Positions 46,931 to 55,803 of a stretch of DNA of 64,000 nucleotides are shown here, piece after piece (position 1 is the stretch's first letter; every line of letters starts with the position of its first letter). The DNA is taken from positions 17,014,290-17,078,289 of the forward strand of contig OZ020489.1 of NCBI GenBank assembly GCA_963971405.1, read 5' to 3'. The translations under genes were made by a program, and so were the position numbers. Source of the stretch: Psococerastis gibbosa. Taxonomy: Eukaryota; Arthropoda; Insecta; Psocodea; Psocidae. Below the pieces are notes generated by a model that made no database searches, was not told where the DNA came from, and saw only the letters and a program-made list of their open reading frames with translations.

Positions 46931-48229
46931 TACGTGGCTGGTCCGACAAGTACTTAACCTCAACGTCCCATGGCGGCACTATCGCAAGAGACATTCAAAA
47001 TCGTATAGTACACTCCAGTGGACGTCTGTCAAAATTTCAGTTGAATCAGACTAGTAGTTTTGTCTTGCCCACTTGTAGAAGAGGGGCGTGTAGCGGATGT
47101 TAGGAAAATGGAAAAAGAACAATATCGATCGCTGATTAGATTCTTGTTTTCGGAAGAGAAATCGCGCAGCGAAATCAAAGACCGCTTGGTGGCTGTATAC
47201 GGTGGCTCTCCTCCATCGATGGCGACCGTCAAAAATTGGTGTAACTAGTTTCGACGTGGTCACACGTCGGTTTTTGATGAGCCACGCCCACGTGCCCCGA
47301 AAACTGCTTCTAGGGAGGATAATACGACAAAAATCCACGATCTCGTATTGGCAGGCTGCTGATTGAAGTTGTGTGAGATAGCTGAGACTGTAGGCCCCTC
47401 AAAAGACCAAGATAGTTATATCCTGCATGAAATTTCGGGCATGAGAAAGCTGTCGGCGCAATGTGTGCCGCGTTTGCTCACTCCGGACAACAAGCGCAAC
47501 CGTGGGACCACTTCAGAGCCGTGTTCGAGTTCGACGCTGTTTAAGCGAAATCCGAAGGCGTTTTGCGTCGTTTCGTGACCGTTGACGAAACATGGATCCA
47601 CTGGTACACACGAGCCCAAGGAACAGTCGAAAAACAGTGGACTTTACCCGGAGAACGTGCTCAGAAGGCGAAAACTGTTCTCGGTCGGCCGGAAAGGGGA
47701 CGGCTCCCGTTCTCTTGGACTCACAAGGTGTGATCTTCATCGACTACCAGGAGGAGGGTAAAACGATCAAAGGGCTATGCTATGCTGAATTATTGGGCCG
47801 ATTCGACTTCGAATTGGGGAAAGAACGGCCCCATTTGGTGAAGAAAAAAGTGCTCTTCCACCATGACAAGGCACTGGCTCACACGTCCGCCCTTGACACG
47901 GGCAAATTGGTCAAAATGGGCCACCATCCACTATATTCTCCAGATTTGGCCGGATGCGACTTCTTTTTGTTTCCAAACTTGAAAATTGGGCAGAAATTGA
48001 GAATTGAGAATTGGGCAGAAATTTGAGTCGAATGAGGAGGTCATCGCCGCCACGGAGGCCTATTTTGCTGACCTCGAGAAAAAAATTTTCAGGCGGGTTA
48101 AAGAAGTTGGAGAATCGCAGAGTCAAGCGTATCGAGTTAAAAAGAGACAATGTTGAAAAATAAATCGCCACTATTCCAAAATTTTCGTTCTTCTTTTGTA
48201 GGCTAAGTACTTGTCGGACCAGCCACGTA
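46931..48229 (+). mobile_element. mariner element with both terminal inverted repeats, 1.3 kb
   Basis: The left end TACGTGGCTGGTCCGACAAG...TACTTA and right end TAAGTACTTGTCGGACCAGC...CACGTA are inverted copies of about 28 bp, each bordered by a TA dinucleotide (46931-46932 and 48228-48229), the target duplication of Tc1/mariner elements. The length is standard for mariner. The near identity of the two ends suggests insertion was not ancient, although the transposase is broken. Confidence 0.9.
47060..48150 (+). pseudogene. mariner transposase, inactivated
   Basis: A DDE/D cut-and-paste transposase. The reading starts near 47108 with MEKEQYRSLIRFLF and a helix-turn-helix region (SEIKDRLVAVYGG, ATVKNWCN). 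A TAG at 47246-47248 and a TGA at 47360-47362 interrupt the same frame; both look like single-base changes. A frameshift near 47570 precedes VTVDETWIHWYT (first catalytic Asp). Another precedes GVIFIDYQEEGKTI, LFHHDKALAHTS (second Asp) and HPLYSPDLAGCDFFLFPNLK (third Asp). The second-to-third spacing is about 30 residues instead of 34, suggesting a small deletion. A short duplication (GAATTGAGAATTGGGCAG) follows at 47997-48020. Confidence 0.88.
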
Positions 48230-49086
48230 CATGTTTGTTAAATATTTTATTGCACGTTAGCCAAGGATGCTTCACTTCTTCCCATTAGGTAAGAGCTTGG
48301 TAAACTTGTAATTGCGTCAACCATTCAGAGCAAAATTATTCTCGCAAAATAGGTACCCTGGCAATATCAAATACAGGGAGTCGTGAAGGGGGGGGGGGGT
48401 AGTGGGGAGTTCTGCCCCATGTCCGCCCAAACAATGGCTTAAAGTTGCCAATTGACAGGGGACAAATTGGCGGCGGTAAAAATAAGGAATGCATGAATGT
48501 AAATAATTAAAGTTGATAGCCAGTTGGAGTAAAGAAGATGTTTTATTTTGTTTGGGGTGGTGCCGGGAGAGGTGAGAGAACTTGGCTTGACTTTGTACAA
48601 ACCAGCAGCCAGGCGTGTTGTGGAAATGTTATAATAAACAGGAAAGGCACAACATTACACAAATTAATTAGTCTATCACTGACTCTTTTTTTGTTTAAAT
48701 TATTAACTCTGGTAATACGATAACTTGGCACTTCGTCCTATGCCTGCTGTTTGCAGTTGCCAAATCACCCCCAAACCCCTATTTAACGGAGTAATCCGTA
48801 AGGATCCCTAATGGTCCTTTTGATCCATCAGGTTTAAATCCTTCCGTCACACTTGCCGCTTACCGTTGGCAAACCTCATATTCAATATATCTAGATAGGA
48901 ATTACATCGATGAATACTGTTCTGTTCTCCTCACAAACGAGAGTTGCCGACGAGTTCTGAGAAAACAGGTCTTTACTCAAGAATTATTGTCTGTTTATAA
49001 AAACCAACTCTATTTCATATAGGCCCTGTATTATAGGGCATCCCCGACCAGATTCTGCCTCAGGTACCATATTTAGTGGTGGTTAC

Positions 49087-49283
49087 CTGAATCATCTCTT
49101 CGGCTCCAAGGGTCCATCGCGCAGGCAACTTTCCAGGTACTGCGGGGATGGCACCCGGAGGGAACTCGTGGTGATCTGAACCGCGTTGAAGCACGTACCC
49201 AATCATCGTGTCGTCCTGACAGCGAAGGGGATTGTGAACCTGGGGAGTCACTAGGTTTGCCTCCTCCCCGGGCCACTTCATAT
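49087..49283 (-). CDS. pum: Pumilio, first coding exon (exon 2 here), start codon at 49281-49279
   Basis: It encodes the first 65 residues: MKWPGEEANLVTPQVHNPLR, CQDDTMIGYVLQRG, SDHHEFPPGAIPAVPGKLPA, RWTLGAEEMIQ. Vertebrate Pumilio has RSQDDAMVDYFFQRQ...KHRWPTGD in the matching place. Splice signals are strong: acceptor TTTTTCCTCTTTTCAG at 49284 and donor ATTCAG/GTAACC at 49087/49086. Start choice: the exon begins AT ATG AAG. If exon 1 ends at 51906 as proposed, the in-frame codons just before it are TAA TAA GAT, so this ATG would be the initiator, with G at -3. The exit phase is 0, matching the next exon. Confidence 0.87.
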
Positions 49284-49499
49284 CTGAAAAGAGGAAAAAT
49301 GCATTGGCATTTAATCGGGAATGCAGCCGTTGAAAAATCAAATGAGTATTTAAATTTATGGTTAAAGTTATAGTTCCTCGGGGTGAGCGTTGGCCTCTCA
49401 CACCACCTCTCCCAACCATTTTATTTTTTTTACACCTTAACCTAACTATCAGGGGGAACGCGAACTCGCGGATATTGTTACCACAATAACATATCAGAA

Positions 49500-49640
49500 T
49501 TTTTAAAAAATCATCAGAGCCGTTTTTGAGCAAAATACCCTTGGAAAATATTTGTGTGAACCTACATGCCGAATTACATCAAATTCTATCGAGTAGCATG
49601 GCCCCAAATTGTGTTAAGACATTTCGTTTAAAAAAAATAA
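49500..49640 (+). repeat. Family A repeat, old central fragment
   Basis: AATCATCAGAGCCGTTTTTG, GTGTGAACCTACATGCCGAA and AGACATTTCGTTTAAA match the central part of family A with many differences. The 3' hairpin is absent. Confidence 0.45.
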
Positions 49641-49935
49641 AAATAAAAAAATAAAATAAATAAAAACACTGATCTCAAAACGGAAGGAAATAGGAAGCAA
49701 ATATCAACATAACTATGACCAAGACGACGCGACGGTCACATACGAGTTAATCAAAATGGAGAGGAAATCATTTTTCTTTCTACTAACATCTTAGTGATAG
49801 CTCTGTGAAGTTTGAATTTTCGCACCCAACAGTTTTTCCCCACCAGTTGTTACAACTAGGCCTACTTGGATCACTTATTACTGACTACTGTATATACTAC
49901 TATGCTATACCATGACAGTGGTGTATATAATATAA

Positions 49936-50316
49936 AAACGAGCTATCCGTATTGTCACAAAAAGTTCGTATCTTGCTCACTGCAGACCCCTTTTTAAAGC
50001 CGCTAGAGTCCTCACTGTTCATGGCCAGTATGTCTTTAATTGTCTCTTGGCCGTAAAGATGAATCCTGGATTGCCAGCTCGGAGTACAGTGCACTCTTAT
50101 AATACGCGATCGGTGAAAGGGTTGGATATGCCTAGGTGTCGCCTGAACAAGTCGAGGGAATCTTATCCGATACTTGCACACCGGTTTTGCAATAAGCTAC
50201 CATTTTTAATAAGTCAGTTGGATCCATCTTGTTTCAGAACATACATTAAGAGCAGATTTATTGACGCCTCACTATATAATTTGGATGAGTACGACCCCAG
50301 GAGCTGGACTATTTAA
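49936..50316 (+). pseudogene. Jockey-like LINE, C-terminal coding fragment
   Basis: An open stretch of 126 codons reads KRAIRIVTKSSYLAHCRPLF, KAARVLTVHGQYVFNCLLAV, HSYNTRSVKG, ILAHRFCNKLPFLISQLDP and YNLDEYD. The order CRPLF, L.V...Y.FN, HSYNTR, YNKLP is characteristic of the end of the jockey/CR1 group RT polypeptide. No start or catalytic RT motif is present, so it is a 5'-truncated remnant antisense to Pumilio. Confidence 0.75.
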
Positions 50317-51905
50317 GTGCCTCCTCCTTTTTTCGTACAAAACCCTCTCGGGTGGCTATTTTTGTTTGACACGGTCGATCCGGCTCTGGTTGGTCAGGGA
50401 CTCTAATTTTTGTATTTATATGTATTTGTGTCAAGCCCCCCCCCCCCCCCCCCCGGCGAAATGGGAAAATGTAAGGCGAAATTAACTAATTTCAGTGGTT
50501 CTAATGCTTAATTTGCAAGATCTAATAGATGTTCGAGTCAACTGTGCCTGGTTTGGTTGGTAGAATTCAACGTGGTCTCGGACTCTCAGTCCTCCCTGTG
50601 CAAGAAGTTGATAGCTAGAGACGATCTGGTGATTACGGTCTCAGCCCCTACTGAGAATATTATTATTATTTTTATACATACGCCGCGCCATTATTAACTT
50701 ATTAAGTTACCAACACCAGAATATGGTATAATACATGTCTTCGGCTAGATTTATTCGTAACCAACTAATGAAAACTGAGTGAACTGACAAATGTTTGTGT
50801 AGTAGGCAGGCCTAGTCGTCTATCTATAAACAAACTAAACAAAGATGGGCCTATATGTCTGGCTTACCAGTTACCACTCATTTATGGGCCACACACGATC
50901 GCCCTGTCTACCCAATCCGAAATGGAACGCGAGTTTATCGGTTTATCAGTCACTATTCGAAAATAGCGATTTCATAATTTTAAATGTGAAATAGGCCTAT
51001 AGTTAACTTCACTAATTATTCTAAAATCATAAGATGCTTGGGGTCAGTTTTGGTTATGGATTTGCCACAGCTGTGTGCCGGAATTGACGGATAGTCCAGG
51101 CTGAATTCCGCTGAAATTTTATATTACAAGACAGAATAATGATTTAGGCTATTTTAATTTTTCACAAACTAGCTGTATTTTTACTTTATATTTTCAGGCG
51201 ATATAGCCTACTCTGGAGTTTTATATGGGAGAGATTGAATATTTCCTATGAATTTCTTGGTGGCACCTGCCATATCCCTTTCAACCACTAACTTGTAGAA
51301 GGCGCCACAAGGAATGGACAGCTGTTGAATAGGAAAATTCTTGCACCCAACCGATCAGATCATTCCAATCTTCAATTTCTCCATGAATTCGTATACGAAT
51401 GTTCTACGTACAAAAAATATTTTAGGCGGGAGCTATCAGCGCATGCCCTCCGCTCTCTACTATATTACCCCAACCTACTCCACAACTTAACGTCTCTGTA
51501 GGATTTAAAACGATGACAATACTATTTGTCGAACTATGGTATCAATCTAAGCTAGTGTAGTAGTATAGTTCAACACATGACTACAAATCATTTATAGCAA
51601 TTTTGATTGAAAACTGGAATGATTCAGTGAGGTTAGTTAATTATAAGAACAGCTGACTAATAGAACAATACTTTTCATTTGTATGCAATAGGTGGTCAAA
51701 ATAATATAACAATAATTAAAATTCGACATTCGAATGAAATTTCAGTCTATATTGCTTTGTTATGACAATCGGCTGTTTGGCAACACTGGTAACTCTTGTT
51801 ATTTGAAATTTCGTCGCCCGCTTGTCAGCCGCTTTATAACAAAGAAACAATGATAAATATCTATAAATAATACTTGAAACTGGATGTATTATCAAATTTA
51901 CGTAC

Positions 51906-52255
51906 CTTATTACAAATCCAATGGAAATAAAACTGTAGCACTTAGTAATATACTAGTATTTTATACACCGAAATACCCGAATACGAGACCGAAAGCACAA
52001 ACACAAGCAAAACAAACCCTGTTTACGAAGAGTTATACAAAGATTCCGATCACTTATCGATAAAATTTTACACCTTTATAGAAATTAGAGACGTTGAGAC
52101 ACTATTTACACATATTGACAGGACTACTGTACATAGAGCGAACATGGATTGCTCACGATATTAACACCGAAGAAACATCCTACCCGCACTAAGCATTTTT
52201 ATTCATTTGTTGTCCTAGCCTCAAAATGGCGGCTTCGCGCTTGCGCATTTCCGTC
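51906..52255 (-). other. pum: Proposed non-coding first exon of Pumilio
   Basis: Between a CpG-rich island at 52.2 kb and a good minus-strand donor (AATAAG/GTACGT at 51906/51905) lies 350 bp without a long reading frame. If it is joined to the exon at 49283, the junction reads TAA TAA GAT ATG AAG. That closes any upstream frame and leaves the exon 2 ATG as the start. The 5' end is a guess; no TATA box is evident. RNA evidence is not available here. Confidence 0.45.
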
Positions 52256-52290
52256 GGCTCAGCCGCTCAGCTGAAATCTGAATCTGTTCA
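52205..52290 (-). promoter_or_regulatory. CpG-rich promoter-like island with NRF1-like and YY1-like motifs
   Basis: The minus strand reads TGCGCAAGCGCG (one mismatch to the NRF1/Ewg palindrome YGCGCAYGCGCR) followed by AAGCCGCCATTTTGAGG, which contains the GCCGCCAT core of YY1-type sites. At least seven CpGs fall within about 50 bp in an otherwise CpG-poor neighbourhood. It is about 3 kb upstream of the first coding exon, a sensible place for the Pumilio promoter. Promoter activity is inferred. Confidence 0.5.
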
Positions 52291-52630
52291 TGACATTTTT
52301 TATTATTTTACATTTACCAGTTATATTATTATTTTATAAAAGCTTATCGTGAACGTTCCTTATACAAATAGTTTTTTTCAATATTATTCTGAATTAAATT
52401 TCCTCTTCAGAACAGTACGGTACCACCTTGTCCTTACCAGTACGTACTACACCGCACACCGGCCGTGTGTTCTAGATATGATTGCAGATTGTGATAATTC
52501 AAAATAGGCCTATTTAAATTTGGTAGATTATTATTGTCTAGAAGATATACTAAGAATTTGCCTTCGTTACTACTAGATACACATAAATACTTCCTGCAGT
52601 AAAGTTCTTATATGGGAGACAGGAAATTCG

Positions 52631-52642
52631 CTTCCCGCCAAA
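52631..52642 (-). promoter_or_regulatory. Candidate E2F-binding site 1
   Basis: The minus strand reads TTTGGCGGGAAG, an exact match to the core TTTGGCGGGAA recognised by E2F-DP heterodimers. It is about 380 bp upstream of the proposed Pumilio start region, within a MITE. Binding is inferred from the motif only. Confidence 0.45.
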
Positions 52643-52763
52643 AAATTTTTTTTAAATATCTGGGGCTACTCGCCACGCACTCAGTGAATAGTGGTCCATT
52701 TTTATATATATATAGATCAATGTAAAGTAAACGTATCAGAGGGCCCCCGGATTAAAAAATGTT

Positions 52764-52771
52764 TTTGGCGC
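52764..52771 (+). promoter_or_regulatory. Candidate E2F-binding site 2
   Basis: TTTGGCGC followed by GC fits the E2F consensus TTTSSCGC. It is conserved in position with TTTGGCGC at 35098-35105 in the other family H copy, so the site belongs to the transposon and not only to this locus. Confidence 0.4.
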
Positions 52772-52917
52772 GCTCAAATGTCCCTTCTGCCTGTTATAAA
52801 ACTTTACTTGTGCCTTCAGGTTATCATTGTTTAACGCTCTTAATCAATGAAAAATTGAAATGCCCTTCAATTTCATATTTCTCATTGACGATTGACGTAT
52901 GTCGAAGCCCCACCTAA

Positions 52918-53041
52918 GGCGTCTATTCCACCTACGTCAATAGTCAGTAGTAAATGTGGTATTGACATGGTAGCAGACATTTTTAGTATGTCTTTAATGT
53001 CTGCTACCACATTTACTATTGACGTAGGTAGAATATGCGCC
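52918..53041. repeat. AGGCG-tipped foldback (simple form), copy 1
   Basis: The arms GGCGTCTATTCCACCTACGT...CAATAGT and ACTATTG...ACGTAGGTAGAATATGCGCC are inverted copies, and so is the inner pair GTAGCAGACAT and ATGTCTGCTAC around TTTTTAGTATGTCTTTA. The loop and tips recur at 55664, 38270 and 60470. Confidence 0.75.
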
Positions 53042-53264
53042 TAAACTATCTATCTACTATGTGTATACGGTGCTTGAGACTTGCTGCTGTGAAATTAAAA
53101 TCCGCCCAATTAGCCAATGACTGTGAGAACAATAAAATGTCCGCCTTGTACCGGTACCTCATGGATGACGCTCATTTTTGGGCAGATGTAGGCCTATTTC
53201 AATTTAAATTATACCCATGTCTTCGTCTATTCTTCCTCTTTCAGGCCATGCTATATTTTTTTGT

Positions 53265-53400
53265 GATAGGGCAAAGGGTTCGACTTTGGGGGAGGAAATG
53301 TGAGGACGACGGGCCCCACGCTGGACGGCCATCAACCTCCACTACCAACGACAATGTGCAACATGTGCGTGACTTGTTGAACACTGATTGACGTGTAAGT
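53265..53400 (+). pseudogene. mariner transposase fragment, plus-strand half of an inverted rearrangement
   Basis: CEDDGPHAGRPSTSTTNDNV, QHVRDLLNTD, stop, RVSVLLISDK correspond to the linker between the DNA-binding and catalytic domains of a mariner transposase (GRPSTS...VRDLLNTDRR type). It faces the minus-strand fragment at 53435-53645. Confidence 0.65.
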
Positions 53401-53434
53401 GTCCTTTTGATTTCCGATAAATAACTCATTACTA

Positions 53435-53645
53435 CAGTGGAGGTTGATGGCCGTCCAGCGCGGGGCTCGTCGTTGGCGTCTTCCCGACCTTCTGCGAAGG
53501 CCTTGTGCAACCGGAAAGGCAATCGTCGTCGAAAGCCTTCTTCAACATTATAGTGGTTTCCGTAGCTCCTCCAGTTTCACTCAAAACTTAATCACCATCC
53601 GCTGCTCAAGCGAACGCTTTTTTCTTCTTGCACCGACTCACATCT
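53435..53645 (-). pseudogene. mariner transposase N-terminal fragment, minus-strand half
   Basis: The minus strand reads EQRMVIKF, stop, VKLEELRKP, then a frame with RRLSTTIAFP and another with PFRLHKAFAEGREDANDEPR, AGRPSTST. This is the N-terminal HTH region and the start of the linker of a mariner transposase. GRPSTST occurs in both halves, so part of the gene is duplicated in inverse orientation around 53400-53435. Confidence 0.65.
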
Positions 53646-54084
53646 CACATGGAACAACTGATGTGACCACTACAACGATCGGTAGCCAGCTAACTCTTGT
53701 TGGAACTTGTTGCCAGATCCCCCCCCCCCCCCCCAAAATCTGAGCCAGTAATACGCGCGCTTACGCTTACAGTCCCCATAAAAAAAATTCACTGACATTA
53801 CTTTCCGTACAAACCCTGTATTGCGGCACCTACACTAATATTTAGATAAATAGTAAAAACATGTACGGGTACCGATTCTTTTAGAAGGCATATCTATAAC
53901 ACTGGTCCACGTGTCTTAGATTTTAATAATTTTAGAATATTACACATGGGTGGTAAGGGAAATTTGCTGGACTCCTTATTGTTGATAGAAATAATAAAAA
54001 GTAATGAACTCTGGGAAAACGTTCTTAACCATGTATGCCAAACGTCCATGAAAAGACCACCACTGTGTTTTTACTTGTCCATTT

Positions 54085-54250
54085 AAGAAAGAAAATTGTC
54101 GTTCGGCCCACTCACATAATTAACCCTTAAAAATTAATACAAATTAAATTAAAGCCAATTTATGTAGTGTTGTATGTCTGTAGCCTGACGATGACCTACT
54201 GCCGAAACCGGTCACTTTCAATATATTTTAGCAATACTTGACAAAGTTAT
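54085..54250 (+). repeat. Repeat E end followed by a CCGAAACCGGT-type unit
   Basis: AAGAAAGAAAATTGTC and GTTCGGCCCACTCACATAAT are a deleted repeat E copy. About 40 bp later CTGTAGCCTGACGATGACCT, ACTGCCGAAACCGGTCACTT and TTTAGCAATACTTGACAAAG match the palindromic pair at 42515-42660. Confidence 0.5.
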
Positions 54251-55202
54251 TTTATTTTCCCCTACTCCTAATACGTCTCGTCCGGTAGACCTCAAATTTT
54301 CAGTTGGTGCTGAGTATCAAGCATATTGGCTGATTACCCGGCGTACTGGTATAGCCTACCTAGTTTCTTAACAGCCGCAAGCCTAACCTTTTTTTCAACA
54401 TAGCTTTCTGTAATTAGAAATGTAAATAATGTATGGCATACAAGTGACCGAAGCTTCACTAAATTTGAGTTAATTGAAACCTATCAACTTGTTGATTGAT
54501 ACAGTCAATTGCAGAGGTATTGTATTCTATTTAAAAAGTAAACACAATACACATACAAAATAAAAATAGTCGGTATCATAGTAATATGTTATAGACAAGT
54601 TTATGTACAAACTATGTATACATTAACCATAGTAGGCCTATGTATGTAACCTAAAGTCTGATGCAATATTGTGATCAGCATCTCAGCAACCAGACAAGCC
54701 TTTTGCATTTAGTTTAAGGCACAGCAAACGGATTTTAGCTTAGTGAAAGTCAGATATGTCTGGCTGTTTAAACCTACATAGCCTTCCCAAATTTAATATT
54801 ACAAGTCAATTCAAATAATTATATTGAATAGCAATTTTGTACCATGTATTCAACTTATTCCCGTTTCCACGTCAGAAAGTGGAAAGGAAATTCGTTCCTC
54901 CCACTACATTACTATTTTGTAACTATAATAAAAAACTTTTTACACCAACAAAAGCAGCCCGGAGGTGAAGACTAAGGGCAGACTTGATTCTGCTCCCTAT
55001 AACGTCACGGGTTACACTATGTCATGTGTCCTATTCATACCGATGATTCGCAATAGTGGCATTTTTATTTAATTTTTCACTATTTTGACAGAATTCCTAC
55101 TATATTCATCACTGAAAACGCTTTTTTAATTTTTGATGACATTAAATAGGTTTCATAAAGCAAACAATTACATCAAGTTTGAATGTTAGTTAGTTAGCGG
55201 CC

Positions 55203-55365
55203 CGATCATGGTGAGTTTAATACCGGGGTTAATATAATACCCTGGTATTAAAAATGTAAACAAGATAATTTTACAATGGAAAGTGCTATTCAAAATTTGC
55301 TTGTTAACAGTTTTAACCCCAGGAGTAAGTTAATGCCAATCGCCATAATCGGCGAAATTAAGGAA
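55203..55365. repeat. Foldback with ACCGGGGTTAA arms, copy 2
   Basis: GATCATGGTGAGTTTAATAC, CGGGGTTAATATAATACCCT, a centre TGTAAACAAGATAATTTTAC, AATGGAAAGTGCTATTC, and TTTTAACCCCAGGAGTAAG. The centre is the reverse complement of that at 19282-19439. The outer arms are different from those of copy 1. Confidence 0.6.
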
Positions 55366-55449
55366 GACGTTCCCGACAAGATTATAGTATAGTAACCTTT
55401 ACAGAACTTTACATGACAAATTGAAGAATCCGCATTAAAGAGTGAATCG

Positions 55450-55650
55450 GAGTACCCCCACTAGGCGTTTTTACATGCAGTCAACTTTACAGGAAATATC
55501 GATCGCAGAGCCGTGAAAAATATCCCTTAAATTAGCAGAAATGCTCCTCTACATTTCGATACATGACGTGGCCATCACTAACACCAATTGGCCACAGTTC
55601 TAGAACTCCTTCCTCGGGACTACCACACAAATCGTTTATTTTTTTTTTTA
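55450..55650 (+). repeat. Family D repeat, longest copy
   Basis: AATCGGAGTACCCCCACTAG, CAGGAAATATCGATCGCAGA, AAATGCTCCTCTACATTTCG, CATCACTAACACCAATTGGC and TTCCTCGGGACTACCACACA. The 55664 foldback begins about 14 bp after its end. Confidence 0.6.
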
Positions 55651-55663
55651 TCAAATTCAATAA

Positions 55664-55803
55664 GGCGGGGATTCCACCGACGTCAATAGTGATAGTAATG
55701 GTGATATTGACGTGGTAGCAGATATTTTTAGACTGTCTTTAATGTCTGCTCCCACGTCAATACCACCATTACTATCAATATTGACGTCGGTGGAATTGGC
55801 GCC
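55664..55803. repeat. AGGCG-tipped foldback (simple form), copy 2
   Basis: GGCGGGGATTCCACCGACGT...CAATAGTGATAGTAATGGTG and CACCATTACTATCAATATTG...ACGTCGGTGGAATTGGCGCC are inverted copies. The loop GTAGCAGATATTTTTAGACT is shared with 52918-53041. Confidence 0.78.

Larger units (their letters stand above)
45394..49086 (-). other. Pumilio intron 2 (3.7 kb)
   Basis: It runs from the GTAACC donor at 49086 to the TTTCAG acceptor at 45394. It holds an RTE tail (45457-45702) and a complete mariner (46931-48229). The stretches 45720-46920 and 48240-49080 show no gene; 46050-46250 is fairly GC-rich but unrecognised and a G-run lies near 48389. Confidence 0.8.
49284..51905 (-). other. Pumilio intron 1 (2.6 kb)
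   Basis: It runs from the proposed GTACGT donor at 51905 to the TTTTCAG acceptor at 49284. It holds a diverged family A piece (49500-49640), a jockey-type fragment (49936-50316) and a C-run of about 18 at 50437. The stretch 50470-51900 is without a recognised feature. Confidence 0.6.
52612..52800. repeat. Family H MITE upstream of the Pumilio promoter
   Basis: The left end GGGAGACAGGAAATTCGCTT and the right end GGCGCGCTCAAATGTCCCTT resemble the family H element at 34966-35140 (shared TTTTTGGCGCGCTC.AATGTCCC and GGATT.A.AAAAT). The left arm is diverged and holds TTTGGCGGGAAG in reverse. Confidence 0.5.

Noticed and set aside
49060-49533. A 157-codon frame including the first Pumilio exon and intron sequence upstream of it
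   Set aside because: The part beyond 49283 reads through a strong polypyrimidine tract and CAG acceptor, and none of it resembles Pumilio. Only 49087-49283 is exonic.
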